Source: RH-AL1 sp965277355 (lineage in GTDB: Bacteria > Pseudomonadota > Alphaproteobacteria > Rhizobiales > Beijerinckiaceae). Taken from it: a stretch of DNA of 64,000 nt. Of this stretch, positions 18,936 through 27,723 are shown piece by piece. Each line of letters begins with the position of its first letter. Within the stretch, counting starts at the first letter, position 1. A program made the position numbers and the translations under genes. Below the pieces are notes generated by a model. It was not told the DNA's origin. It was given only the letters and a program-made list of their open reading frames with translations, and ran no database searches. Location: positions 434,001-498,000 of the forward strand of contig CBDICN010000001.1 of NCBI GenBank assembly GCA_965277355.1, read 5' to 3'.

Positions 18936-19829
18936 TCAGCGCCCTTTGAACGAGAACAAGCCCTTGGGCTTGAGGACGATGATCGCAATGACCACGGCGA
19001 ACACCACCGCTCGCGCGATGATGTCGTTGGCGCCGGTGGCGACGACGCTGTTGATCTGTCCAAGCAGCCCCGACGCGGCGACCGAACCGAACAAACTGCC
19101 GACGCCGCCCACGACCACGACGAGGAAGCCGTCGATCACGAACGGTGGACCCATGTCCGGAAAGACCGTCTTGAAGCCCGAAAGCATGACTCCTGCGACG
19201 CCGGCGAGCCCCGAACCATAGGCGAAGGTCAGCGCGTTCACGCGCTTCACGTCGATACCGCAGGCCGCGGCCATCTTCGGGTCGCGCATGATCGCGCGCA
19301 CCTGGGTGCCGATCGGCAGCCGGTACATGATGAACCAGGTCACGGCGGTGAGGACGACGGTGACGAGGATGATGAAGGCGCGGAAGATGTTGATGTCGAC
19401 GCCGAGCAGGGTCGTCGAGCCGGTGAGGTAGTCGGGCACGTTGACCTTCTGCAGCCCTGGTCCGAGGCCTTCGATGTTCTTGCCGAAGAAGGTGGCGCCG
19501 AACTGCAGACGCACCGCTTGCTCGAGCAGGATCGCCACGCCCCAGGTCGCGAGCAGCGTGTCGAGCAACCGCCCATAAAGGCGTCGCACGATGAGCCGCT
19601 CGATGACGAGGCCGAGCAATGCCGTCACCGCGAAGGCCAGCGGGATGGTCGCGAGGAAATTGAGATGGAGCCAGATCGCACCCATCACGGTCGTGTAGGC
19701 GCCGACCATGACGAGGTCGCCATGGGCCATGTTGATGACGCCCATCGCGCCGTAATTGATGGCGAGCCCGAGGGCCACGAGCAACAGGATCGAGCCGAGG
19801 CTGAGACCGATGAAAATGACGTCTGTCAT
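18936..19829 (-). CDS. urtB: Urea/short-chain amide ABC transporter permease (UrtB-type)
   Basis: 297 residues, LivH-like: starts with a membrane segment (FIGLSLGSILLLVALGLAI) followed by the family hallmark NYGAMGVINMAHGDLVMVGAY. The coupling loop is IMRDPKMAAACGIDVKRVN. It lies about 100 bases after the substrate-binding protein gene. It is shorter than cyanobacterial UrtB, which carries an extra N-terminal domain, and so closer to the amide-type FmdE branch. Confidence 0.93.
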   Translation of the reverse strand: MTDVIFIGLSLGSILLLVALGLAINYGAMGVINMAHGDLVMVGAYTTVMGAIWLHLNFLATIPLAFAVTALLGLVIERLIVRRLYGRLLDTLLATWGVAILLEQAVRLQFGATFFGKNIEGLGPGLQKVNVPDYLTGSTTLLGVDINIFRAFIILVTVVLTAVTWFIMYRLPIGTQVRAIMRDPKMAAACGIDVKRVNALTFAYGSGLAGVAGVMLSGFKTVFPDMGPPFVIDGFLVVVVGGVGSLFGSVAASGLLGQINSVVATGANDIIARAVVFAVVIAIIVLKPKGLFSFKGR

Positions 19830-19928
19830 CCGCTGTTTACGCTCTCTTCCGCCGGCCTGCCAACGATTGGGGGCGGCCGGGTGGGGCGCCCGCCATCTCC
19901 CCCATGCAAGAAGCCATGCAAGAAGCGG

Positions 19929-21215
19929 TCAACCTCTGAGCTTGGCGCGGTCGACGCCCTTGGGCGTGCAGATCAGGTTGCTCGAGGTCTCGCCGTAGGC
20001 CGCGTAGGGGAGCGGCTCGATCGGCGCGGGATAGGCGTTTACGATCTTGCCCTGGCCGTCGGGGAGCCACTGCGCGATGCGCGGCGTCAGCCAGGTGTGC
20101 AGGTTTTGCGGCTCGATCTTCACGTGACCGCCCGGCGCGTCGAACTCCTGCCCGCGCACCGCGGCACGGATGGCGTCGGCCGAGATGCTCTTCGCCTTCT
20201 CGACGGCCTGCTTCCACAGGTAGACCTGGAAGTAGGAGCACTCCATCGCGTGATGGGTGACCGCGGCCGGATCGTTGACGAACTTGCGGTAGCGCTCGAC
20301 GAAAGCCTTGTTGGCCGGTGTGTCGATGGCCTGAAAGTAGGGGAACGAGGTGTAGCTGCCGACGGCGTTCTCGGCGCCCATCGCCTTCACCTCGATCTCC
20401 GACGTCACGGTCGCGCAGATCGGCAGCTTGTCGTGCGTCAGGCCCTGGTTGCGGTATTCGCGATAGAAGGCGACGACCGAGTCGCCGACGACGTTGGACA
20501 GCACGGCGTCGCAGCCCGACGACTTGATCTTGTTGACCATCGAGCTCCACTCGGAATGGCCGAGCTCGAGGTACTCGTCGGCAACATATTCCGCGCCGTT
20601 CTGCTTCAGCAGGATCTTGCAGACCTTGGCCATCTCGCGGGGGTAGATGTAGTTCGAGCCGACGATGAAGAGCTTCTTCTTACCCAGGGTCTTGACGATC
20701 CACGGGATGAAGTTCGACAATTGTTGGTTGGGGACGGCGCCCGTGTAGACGACGTTCTTCGAGCACTCGTAGCCTTCGTAGTAAGTGGGGTAGAACAGCA
20801 TGCTATTGCGCCGCTCGAACACCGGGAGCACGGCCTTGCGGCTCGCCGAGGTGTAGCAGCCGAACACCGTCGTCAGCTTGTCCTCGATGACGAGCTTCGA
20901 GGCCTTCTCGTTGAAGACCTTGGGGTCGGATGCGCCGTCTTCGACGGTCGCCTGGATCTGTTTACCGAGCACGCCGCCTTGGGCATTGATCTCGGAGATC
21001 GCCATGAGGGTCGCATCGTGCAGCGACTTCTCGATGATCGTCAGTCCGCCTGTCAGCGAGAACAGCACGCCAACATCCACCGTATCCGCCGCAGAGGCGG
21101 CACTCGTGACGAACTCGGCACCGACCAGCGCGGTCGCGGTCGTAAGTCCCCCACGCACAACGGCACGACGATTGAAAAGCAAAGCTGCAACTCCTGGCGA
21201 ACGAACGCCGTGCAA
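19929..21215 (-). CDS. Periplasmic amide/urea substrate-binding protein
   Basis: Up to 428 residues. The N-terminus carries a twin-arginine signal (NRRAVVRGGL followed by a hydrophobic stretch and ASAAD), so export by Tat is likely. The mature part is a type I periplasmic binding fold close to UrtA/FmdD and to AmiC: GVLFSLTGGLTIIEKSLHD, FGCYTSASRKAVLPV, YPTYYEGYECSKNVVYTGAVPNQ. It captures amide or urea for the four-gene transporter that follows. It is clearly homologous to the cytosolic sensor AmiC upstream, which lacks a signal. FmdD and UrtA are equally good names. Confidence 0.92.
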   Translation of the reverse strand: MHGVRSPGVAALLFNRRAVVRGGLTTATALVGAEFVTSAASAADTVDVGVLFSLTGGLTIIEKSLHDATLMAISEINAQGGVLGKQIQATVEDGASDPKVFNEKASKLVIEDKLTTVFGCYTSASRKAVLPVFERRNSMLFYPTYYEGYECSKNVVYTGAVPNQQLSNFIPWIVKTLGKKKLFIVGSNYIYPREMAKVCKILLKQNGAEYVADEYLELGHSEWSSMVNKIKSSGCDAVLSNVVGDSVVAFYREYRNQGLTHDKLPICATVTSEIEVKAMGAENAVGSYTSFPYFQAIDTPANKAFVERYRKFVNDPAAVTHHAMECSYFQVYLWKQAVEKAKSISADAIRAAVRGQEFDAPGGHVKIEPQNLHTWLTPRIAQWLPDGQGKIVNAYPAPIEPLPYAAYGETSSNLICTPKGVDRAKLRG

Positions 21216-21378
21216 GCCGAAGACCGCACGTGCCGGACTTGTGTTACGGGGTTTGAAGCGGACGCTTTTGTCCGGCGGGTCGCTCGCTCGAGCGAGCAGG
21301 GGCTGCCCGTTTGCGTAAAGCCGTCGACAGCTGTCGCCAACGTCGCAATCGATCCAGCGCGAGCGCGCCGGGCTCCAA

Positions 21379-21406
21379 GCTAGAAGCTGAGCATCTTCAT
21401 TGTCAA
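21379..21406 (-). promoter_or_regulatory. Possible promoter for the transporter-amidase genes
   Basis: On the minus strand TTGACA (21406-21401) is followed after 16 bases by TCTAGC (21384-21379). This lies in the 242-base gap between amiC and the binding-protein gene, and would give a leader of about 155 bases. The leader holds a 5-bp hairpin with loop AAAAGC (21274-21259) but no obvious terminator with a T-run. The -10 match is weak. Confidence 0.35.
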
Positions 21407-21457
21407 GCGTTGATCTCTGTCAGTCTATGTCAGTACTCTATCACCGCGCGACGTTCG

Positions 21458-22582
21458 TCAGGAGCATATCAGGAACGGATCAGACTCGATCGGCGCCTTG
21501 GATTCCCAAACGAGATCGAACTGACCGGCTTTGTTGGCGCGGCCGATGCGCGTCCACAAGTCGGCATGTCCCGATGCTGGATTGATCGTGATGCGGCCCT
21601 GCGGAGCGTCGAACGACGAGCCGAGCACGAACGGCCGCAGATCGTCGGTCGCGGCCGAACCCGATTGGGCCAGCGCCTGCGCGAACAGACGGACCTGGAA
21701 ATACGCAGTCTCCGCACAGACATTAGTCCGCCTGGAATCTCCGAACTTCTTTCTATGGAGCGCGACGAAGGCCTTGCTCGCAGCCGTCGATATGCCTTCG
21801 AAATAGCTTGCTGCGGTGATGTGCGCCTCTCCCACCGCCGGTCCCATCGCGCCGATCTCTGCTTCGGTGGTGGTGATGCTGGCGATTGGCATGGTCTTGG
21901 GATCAAGTCCCGCGTCCGCGAAGGCTTGGTAAAGGTGGCTGGTGCCCTCGCCCACAACGGTTGAAAAGATCACGTCGCCCCCCGATCGTTTGACGTCGGC
22001 AATCACCGGCAGGAAGTCGCGACGAGACGCTCGGATATCGAGGTAGCGCTCGGACACGATCGTGCCGCCGTGTCCGGCCACGTGGTCGCGAATGAGCTGA
22101 TTGGTCCGGCGTGGATAAATATAATCGGAGCCGACCAGGTAAAAACGCGGACCGTGACTTTTCATCAGGTAACGGCAGAGCTCAAGGCAGTTCTGATTGG
22201 GTGCCGCGCCCGTGTAGATGATGTTGGGCGAGAATTCGAAGCCCTCGTAAGTCGTCGGGTACCACAAGAGTCCGTTGAAGCGCTCCACGATAGGCAGCAC
22301 TGTTTTGCGGCTCGCTGATGTGTAGCAGCCGAAGATCGACGAGACGGCATCCTCCGTCAGCATCTTCTTCGCGAACATCGCGTAGAGGAGATCGCTGGCA
22401 CCCGGGTCGTAGATCACCGGCTGGATTTCGCGCCCCAGCACGCCGCCCGCTTCATTGATCTCCTCGATCGCGAGCAGTGTCCCGCACAGTTGCGTGCGTT
22501 CTGTCTCCGCAGTGCATCCCGTCTGCGAAAAGAGAACACCGACGCGCCAAGGCGCTTGCGTCGCCTTTTTCGCGCTTGCCAT
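21458..22582 (-). CDS. amiC: Amide sensor / negative regulator AmiC
   Basis: 374 residues from ATG 22582 (MASAKKATQAPWRVGVLF). The frame is open 62 codons further, but that extension has no signal peptide or domain. It has the periplasmic-binding fold without export signal, as in Pseudomonas AmiC, which binds amides in the cytosol and releases AmiR when they are present. Shared motifs: GVLFSQTGCTAETERTQL, FGCYTSASRKTVLPIVERF, YPTTYEGFEFSPNIIYTGA. It lies downstream of amiR on the same strand, a reversed order from the Pseudomonas amiE-B-C-R operon. Confidence 0.9.
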   Translation of the reverse strand: MASAKKATQAPWRVGVLFSQTGCTAETERTQLCGTLLAIEEINEAGGVLGREIQPVIYDPGASDLLYAMFAKKMLTEDAVSSIFGCYTSASRKTVLPIVERFNGLLWYPTTYEGFEFSPNIIYTGAAPNQNCLELCRYLMKSHGPRFYLVGSDYIYPRRTNQLIRDHVAGHGGTIVSERYLDIRASRRDFLPVIADVKRSGGDVIFSTVVGEGTSHLYQAFADAGLDPKTMPIASITTTEAEIGAMGPAVGEAHITAASYFEGISTAASKAFVALHRKKFGDSRRTNVCAETAYFQVRLFAQALAQSGSAATDDLRPFVLGSSFDAPQGRITINPASGHADLWTRIGRANKAGQFDLVWESKAPIESDPFLICS

Positions 22583-22849
22583 CGTCAAAACCCCGAAAGT
22601 CTTGAAGCCCGAAAACTCCTGCGCGGCGCTCGTGCTTCGCGCACTCCCGCACCGTCGCGTGATTTCCTCCAACGCTAAGCAGAACTTATGCCCGAAGAGG
22701 CTTTGTCGATCCAGCGCGATTGAAACGCGTCGCGGTAAGTTCGGGCAAACCAACCGGCCGATCGACATCGTTACCTCAATACCGGGGAAGGTTCCGTTCA
22801 GTCTGCGCCGAGAGGTCGAGGCGCTTACGGCTCCAGCTTACAGCGCTCG

Positions 22850-23512
22850 CTACGGCGCATCACCGCCTAGGAGTTCGAATGACGAAACGATGGCCGCGGC
22901 CAAGGAACTGACCGACGTTCGGCGCGCCATCGCCTGGCTGCGGATGTATTTGTAGGCATCCTCGTCGCTCAAGCCCCGCGATGACATCAGCATCGCCTTG
23001 GCGCGCTCGACCACCCGCATGGACCTGAGGTTCTCCTCGAGACGTTCGATCTTCTTCAACAGACGCTGCTCGTAGCGAAATTGCGTGCGGGCGACGGTGA
23101 GGCTGGCGAGGACGGCGTTGGATGTGAACGGCCGGGCCAGCACCGCATGCGGGGCGGCCGCAGCGAGAGCATCGCCGAGCACCGTCATCGTCTGCGGAAG
23201 AAGGACGATGAGCGCTGCGCGGCCGTCCCCGGTCAGCCATGGGATTCGGCGTGACAGGTTCGGCTCGTAATCGCACAGCACGACGTCAGCATTGGCTGGA
23301 AGGGGTTCAACCGAAGGAAGGATAGCGTGAACGAGAATTCGATGGCGTTGCAGTTCCCGGATCAGAAAGTCGCCGGCATCGTCGCGGGACGTTACCACCG
23401 CCGCGGTAAGGCCGACGAACGACATCCGACGCTCCGCCGCCGTGGCCTCGGAGGAAAGCTGGGAGCTCGATTGGTCGAGTTCTTTCATTGATTTCATCGT
23501 GATCTGCACCAC
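22850..23512 (-). CDS. amiR: ANTAR-domain antitermination regulator AmiR
   Basis: 220 residues from GTG 23512; ATG 23497 is an equally plausible start. The first part (about 30-140) is a pseudo-receiver domain: the region around VVLCDYEPNL lacks a typical phosphorylation pocket, as in AmiR. Then a coiled coil (YEQRLLKKIERLEENLRSM) and an ANTAR domain with the core RVVERAKAMLMSSRGLSDEDAYKYIRSQAM. ANTAR proteins bind hexaloop hairpins in nascent RNA and stop terminator formation. It heads the amide operon and is divergent from the tubulin-like cluster, whose two leaders carry candidate targets. Confidence 0.93.
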   Translation of the reverse strand: MVQITMKSMKELDQSSSQLSSEATAAERRMSFVGLTAAVVTSRDDAGDFLIRELQRHRILVHAILPSVEPLPANADVVLCDYEPNLSRRIPWLTGDGRAALIVLLPQTMTVLGDALAAAAPHAVLARPFTSNAVLASLTVARTQFRYEQRLLKKIERLEENLRSMRVVERAKAMLMSSRGLSDEDAYKYIRSQAMARRTSVSSLAAAIVSSFELLGGDAP

Positions 23513-23870
23513 GGGACGGCCAATCTCATGCGCGGACGCGGCGACGAGACGAACTGAAATTCCCTCGTTTGTCGAGGAGATAGCGTCTACGACCTGGAGC
23601 CGAACGCCTCTGGCTCGATTTCAATCGCAAGCATGCCCTCACAATTGATCACATCAAGAGATCGAGCAAGCAATTTCCGGGATTTCGATGAGGCGCCTTA
23701 TATTTCGGCAGCTTTCGCGCACGAGCGTGCCTCGATCTTGTGCGCTTTGCCAATAAGTAGATCGTTTGATGTTCTGCTACCCTGCTGCGGCGCGCGCGGT
23801 ATCGTGTCGATCCTCTGAGCAATGCGGATCGCTCCGGTCGGAGGAGCCAATCGGCAGCCGGGAAGAGCAG
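23513..23870. other. Divergent intergenic region upstream of amiR
   Basis: 358 bases between amiR and the promoter of the tubulin-like cluster. It should contain the amiR promoter, but I see no convincing minus-strand -35/-10 pair, no GGC-hexaloop-GCC motif and no coding potential. A short AT-richer section is at about 23690-23770. Confidence 0.4.
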
Positions 23871-23898
23871 TTGACAGTCTTGAGCGCGGCCCTATCTT
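23871..23898 (+). promoter_or_regulatory. Sigma-70 type promoter of tubulin-like operon 1
   Basis: TTGACA (23871-23876), 16-base spacer, TATCTT (23893-23898); transcription would begin near 23905. The same arrangement, with identical spacing to the first downstream hairpin, occurs at 30632. Confidence 0.7.
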
Positions 23899-23905
23899 GC
23901 ATACA

Positions 23906-23941
23906 GGCACCAGCGCCACCTTCTTTGTCGGCAACAAAGCC
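23906..23941 (+). promoter_or_regulatory. Tandem hexaloop mini-hairpins, candidate ANTAR (AmiR) target, leader 1
   Basis: Two units of the form GGC-N6-GCC begin at about +2 of the predicted transcript: loop ACCAGC at 23906-23917 and loop AACAAA at 23930-23941. The second overlaps the 5' arm of the terminator at 23935, so the two structures exclude each other. The known ANTAR target is also a pair of hexaloop hairpins with the second overlapping a terminator. Stems here are only 3 bp. Loops share A1, C3 and A4; my recollection of the published loop consensus (A1, G4) differs at position 4. Confidence 0.5.
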
Positions 23942-23988
23942 CCCGTTCAGCTCGCAGACTTGCGAGATGACCGGGGGCTTTGTGTTTT
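23935..23988 (+). terminator. Leader terminator/attenuator of tubulin-like operon 1
   Basis: Perfect 11-bp stem CAAAGCCCCCG (23935-23945) with CGGGGGCTTTG (23972-23982), an inner 6-bp hairpin CTCGCA/TGCGAG (23951-23966), followed by TGTTTT. It lies inside the leader, about 50 bases before the first gene, so it can act only as a regulated stop or the operon would be silent. A competing hairpin CTTTGT/ACAAAG (loop CGGCA) uses the same 5' arm. Confidence 0.8.
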
Positions 23989-24038
23989 CGATGGGTTGGT
24001 AGTGCTCTTGCGTGTTCTATTCCGGAGGACTTCACTGC

Positions 24039-25547
24039 ATGGCGACTACGGAAGAACGGCTCGCCAAGCGGAAGCTCGACGCGCTCAAGCGCGGTATTCA
24101 CCGCGTCAACACAGAGCAGTCCGTCCCTTTTTCCATCAACATCCTCGGGGTCGGCAGGGCGGGTGCGGATGTCGTCGCCGGCGTGTTGCGCGGTCTTGGC
24201 GAGACGGGCCCGGCTTTGTCCGCCCTCGTCGTCGACGTCGATGATGGTGGGCTCTCCGAGCTACGCGCCGCGTCATCCGAAACGCCCGCCTCTCGCGCTA
24301 GCGTGGAGATCGTTTCGCTCCCTACGATCCCGGTCGCCGATTTGGTGGCGACGATGGCGGACTATGGCCGCTTTCTCGAGCTCGAGTACCCACTGTATCA
24401 AGGTCCCAGGGACGGTCACGGCTGGCTCCCCGCATCCTTCGATCCGCAGGCTCAAGGTGCATCGACGACGCGGGCTTACGCCAAAGCTTTGTATGGTCGC
24501 GCCTACTATGACGGCGCGCGCGAGATGAGAGCGGCATTTCGACGCTTCGGCGCCAGAGTCGTGTCGTCCGAAGCGCAGCCGGTGGTGTGTATGGTCTTCG
24601 ACATGGGCGATGGCGCAGGTGGCGGCATTGTCGTCGATGCGGCGCGGCATCTGTCCACGGTCGCGCTCGGTCGCGCCGCCCTGACGGTGGGGATCGGCAT
24701 TCTACCCTGTGCCGGAGACGCGCCGGAGCGTCGCGGCGGCGCCTTGTACGCCTGCCTCAACGAACTCGATTGCTTCGGCGACGAGGCCAACAACGAGGGC
24801 GTGGTACAGGCTTGCGGCGAGTTGTTCCGCAATCCCTTTACCGCCGGTTTCATCGTCGTCCCGCAACAGCATGTCTGGGAGGCCACCAAGGACCTTGCGC
24901 AGACGCAGGCCCGCGCCAAGCGCGAGATCATCGATCTTCTTTGTACCCGCGGCGGCGCCAACTTGATGGAGGTCATGCGGCTTTTGAATTGGGTCGCGGC
25001 GCCGTCGACGCAACATTCGGCGGCGCGTACGCCGTTCGGTTCCAAGTGGATTCACATGCTCGGCTACGCTGACATCGAGGGTGCGCTTGCGGTCGGCGCG
25101 ACGACGGCGAAGCGCCTCGGACTCCGCGACAGCTATCATCCCGAATACATAGAGGCGCGTGTTGCCGCGATGAACGCGAACGCCCAGATCACCGCCGCGA
25201 AGCTCGCCGCGGCATTCGCGCCGGACGTGCCGCCGCAACTCGTGGAGGGCGGCGAGCGGGCCGGAAGCGTGCAGTACATCCTTCCGTGCATCGGCAAGTT
25301 CGACCTCGATATCTTTTTCAAGGCGCGTGACGCCTACGATGCCGAGACTCCCGACGAGAGGGTGCTCGATCATTCGCTGCTCCTCGAGCAGGGAGTGGTG
25401 TTGAGCGAACCATCGACGAAACTCGCCGGCATGGCTGGCGCGAGCCTCAACGACGGGGAGGGCTGGGTCGCCGTGCCGTTCGAGCGGCTGCGCGGCGGCA
25501 GCGGCGGTGCCCAGCCGGCCAAGCGCACCAAGCTGGCCGTGGTTTGA
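24039..25547 (+). CDS. Tubulin/FtsZ-superfamily-like protein 1, altered glycine loop
   Basis: 502 residues; ATG 24039 is chosen because GGAGG lies at 24024-24028. It is homologous along its length to the two proteins encoded at 25972 and 31326. The N-terminal nucleotide-site segment is INILGVGRAGADVVAGVL (about 33-50), then LVVDVDDG. Where the paralogues have GGTGSG at residues 191-196, this one has DGAGGG in the same positions, so the Thr, the Ser and the first Gly are lost. This suggests weak or absent GTPase activity. The C-terminus ends in a short basic tail (PAKRTKLAVV). It is the first gene after the attenuated leader. No known named family was recognised beyond the superfamily pattern. 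Confidence 0.7.
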   Translation: MATTEERLAKRKLDALKRGIHRVNTEQSVPFSINILGVGRAGADVVAGVLRGLGETGPALSALVVDVDDGGLSELRAASSETPASRASVEIVSLPTIPVADLVATMADYGRFLELEYPLYQGPRDGHGWLPASFDPQAQGASTTRAYAKALYGRAYYDGAREMRAAFRRFGARVVSSEAQPVVCMVFDMGDGAGGGIVVDAARHLSTVALGRAALTVGIGILPCAGDAPERRGGALYACLNELDCFGDEANNEGVVQACGELFRNPFTAGFIVVPQQHVWEATKDLAQTQARAKREIIDLLCTRGGANLMEVMRLLNWVAAPSTQHSAARTPFGSKWIHMLGYADIEGALAVGATTAKRLGLRDSYHPEYIEARVAAMNANAQITAAKLAAAFAPDVPPQLVEGGERAGSVQYILPCIGKFDLDIFFKARDAYDAETPDERVLDHSLLLEQGVVLSEPSTKLAGMAGASLNDGEGWVAVPFERLRGGSGGAQPAKRTKLAVV

Positions 25548-25566
25548 TCGTACAGGAGAACAGTCG

Positions 25567-25893
25567 ATGCCGCTTGATTGGTCGATTGTCATGGAGAAAT
25601 ACGGGTTTGGTGCGGACATCCCGACGATCACCGGCGGCAAGTTCCTTCATGTTTCGCGCACCACCGACGAGGCGATTTACATAGAATGCCCGATCTGGTC
25701 GGCGCGGCTCGCCCGCGAGGACCTCGAGAAGGGCGTCCAGCTCATCGAGGACGGCACGATCTCGACGGATCCAGGCCTCTTCGTCGAGGACTACATGATC
25801 TACGTGTCCAACAATAGAGCCACTTCGGTCGCCCACATCATGCGCGATCTCGGCTATCTAGATTTGACGGAGACGTTCTCCGTTAGATGCTGA
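25567..25893 (+). CDS. Small uncharacterised protein between tubulin-like genes
   Basis: 108 residues, start ATG 25567 with AGGAGA just upstream, 19 bases after the previous stop. The sequence is soluble and mixed alpha/beta: MEKYGFGADIPTITGG, then an acidic helix (SARLAREDLEKGVQLIEDG) and a C-terminal stretch with YMIYVSNNRATSVAHIM. No membrane segment, Cys motif or recognised domain. Its position between two tubulin-like genes suggests a partner or adaptor; that is inference from context only. Confidence 0.75.
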   Translation: MPLDWSIVMEKYGFGADIPTITGGKFLHVSRTTDEAIYIECPIWSARLAREDLEKGVQLIEDGTISTDPGLFVEDYMIYVSNNRATSVAHIMRDLGYLDLTETFSVRC

Positions 25894-25971
25894 AGGTCAT
25901 TCCCTCAGTATATGCGAACCGCCCGTACCCTATAGGGCTGACTACAACGAACCGTTCAGATTGGAGAATCC

Positions 25972-27672
25972 ATGACATCATCACTTTATCATAGCGCCAC
26001 CGGCACGCAGGCTCCGCACTGCATGCATGTGATCGGTGTCGGTCGTACCGGCGCCGCCTATGTCGAGGCGCTTCTGCGCACCGGCGAGGTCGAGGACCAT
26101 CTCGCCGACCCGCGCGCGACGTTCGCTGCCATGGTCGTCGATATCGGCGATCAGGACATGGGTCTGGCGCAGGACTATGCCGCCTCGTTCGTCAAGCGCC
26201 TCGAGTCTCGCGGCATCCCGACCGATCGCTTCTCGTTTCAGGCGATCGCGTTGCCGGTGCCGTCGAAGGAAGAGTTCTTCGAGGGCATGAACCGCACCCG
26301 CGAGTTCCTGAAGCTCGAATACCCGCGCTACTATTGGAACCCGAACTTCGAGTCCTACGTCCCGAAGAAGTACGAGATGCCGAAGCCGGGCGAGCATTTC
26401 CCGCGCGCGGTCGCCAAGGGCATCTACGCCAACGCCTATTACGCCGGCAGCCGTCCGATGGACAAGGCGTTGCGCACCTTCGTCGACATGATCGACAAAG
26501 CCGGGCTGCCGTCGCTCGTTACGGTTTGCTTCAGCCTTGCCGGGGGCACCGGTAGCGGCATGGTCGTCGACCTCGCCCGCCACCTGTCGAACGTCAAGCT
26601 CGGCCGTCGCATTCCGGTGATCGGCGTCGGTCAACTCCCGCACTCGGGTGATCCGGACACCTACAAGGACAGCCCGGCGCTGTACACGACCTTGAACGAT
26701 CTCGACTGCATGCTCGACGAGGAGAAGAACGCGGGCGTCACCGCGGTGTGGGGCGACCTTTACCGCAGCCCGTTCACGGGCGGCTTCTTCGTGGTCAATC
26801 CCGAGCAGAGCTGGCAGCGGCTCACCGCCTACACGACCACGGGCGAAGCGGCCGTTCGTCAGAACATCAAGGAGATGGTCACCAACCGCTTCGTGGCCGA
26901 TTCCTTCATGCGGTTCGCGGTCGTCGACAATTGCCGCGACCTGTTCCGGGCACTGCGTCCTTCCGGCATGACCGGCGCGCCGCACGAGACGATCACCGCC
27001 AAGTCGCGCAACTGGACGATGTTCAATGTCGCCAAGCTGACGCATCCGGGCGTGCAGGTGCTTCCGGGCGAGGCGCCCTCGAAGTGGGACTCGGTGATCG
27101 GTCAGTGGATCGATTTCACGGAGAAGTACGACGGCCTGAAGAACGACTTCAAGACGGACTTCGCCGAGGTGTTCATCTACGGATCCCGCAACATGGATCC
27201 CGCCGAAATGAACACGAAGTTCAAGGCAATGATGAAGAAGTGCTACATGCTCGACTCGGAGTCGACGTTGCAGATCGTTAACCACGAGTTCTTCGATGCG
27301 CTGACGGCCTACGGCAACGTGATCCTGCCCGGCGTGGCCAAGACGGACCTCGAGGCGTTCTGGTCGAGCCAGAAGGTCTACGACAAGCTGTCGTGGGAGG
27401 ATAAGCTCAACGAGCATGCCTGGCTCGTCGACATCGGGCCGATGCTGTCCGAGCCGGCGATCCGCTTCGAGGGCATGGCCGGCGAGTGCATCTGGGGCTG
27501 CGCCTGCTGGGTCGTGGTGCCCTACGACCAGTTGCGCGGCGACGTGCTGCCGCCACCGAACCGCAAGGTCATCCTCGAGCAGCAGATCGCGGCGATGACG
27601 AAGACAGTCGTGGCGACCCCCGGTGGCGAGGCGCCCAAGCGCGTCGCCGTGGCCGCCGTGGCTCACGGCTAG
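25972..27672 (+). CDS. Tubulin/FtsZ-superfamily-like GTPase 2
   Basis: 566 residues; ATG 25972 preceded by GGAG. Residues 19-36 (HVIGVGRTGAAYVEALLR) look like the first Gly-rich loop of FtsZ/tubulin, followed by a hydrophobic strand ending in Asp (MVVDIGD). The tubulin signature loop is intact: CFSLAGGTGSGMVVDLARHL, GGTGSG at 191-196. A segment ALYTTLNDLDCMLDE (237-251) sits where the nucleotide-contacting Asn and central helix would be expected. The C-terminal half (300-530) is specific to this cluster, with LTHPGVQVLPGEAPSKW and a PPPNRK segment near the end; the tail is Ala/Val-rich. Known tubulin-superfamily proteins polymerise with GTP; whether this does is unknown. It may belong to the tubulin-like (Pfam Tubulin_2-type) or FtsZ-like groups. 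Confidence 0.78.
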   Translation: MTSSLYHSATGTQAPHCMHVIGVGRTGAAYVEALLRTGEVEDHLADPRATFAAMVVDIGDQDMGLAQDYAASFVKRLESRGIPTDRFSFQAIALPVPSKEEFFEGMNRTREFLKLEYPRYYWNPNFESYVPKKYEMPKPGEHFPRAVAKGIYANAYYAGSRPMDKALRTFVDMIDKAGLPSLVTVCFSLAGGTGSGMVVDLARHLSNVKLGRRIPVIGVGQLPHSGDPDTYKDSPALYTTLNDLDCMLDEEKNAGVTAVWGDLYRSPFTGGFFVVNPEQSWQRLTAYTTTGEAAVRQNIKEMVTNRFVADSFMRFAVVDNCRDLFRALRPSGMTGAPHETITAKSRNWTMFNVAKLTHPGVQVLPGEAPSKWDSVIGQWIDFTEKYDGLKNDFKTDFAEVFIYGSRNMDPAEMNTKFKAMMKKCYMLDSESTLQIVNHEFFDALTAYGNVILPGVAKTDLEAFWSSQKVYDKLSWEDKLNEHAWLVDIGPMLSEPAIRFEGMAGECIWGCACWVVVPYDQLRGDVLPPPNRKVILEQQIAAMTKTVVATPGGEAPKRVAVAAVAHG

Positions 27673-27723
27673 AAAGCGCGGGCGGGAGGACTCCAGAGTC
27701 TTCCTGAGCCGGATGAACCGATC

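Noticed and set aside
21282..21297. Perfect 16-base palindrome GCTCGCTCGAGCGAGC between amiC and the binding-protein gene
   Set aside because: Could be an operator, but a single GC-rich palindrome without a second copy is not enough to call one.
21259..21406. A third attenuator ahead of the substrate-binding protein gene (TTGACA on minus strand, hexaloop AAAAGC hairpin)
   Set aside because: No terminator with T-run and no GGC-N6-GCC pair; promoter kept at low confidence only.
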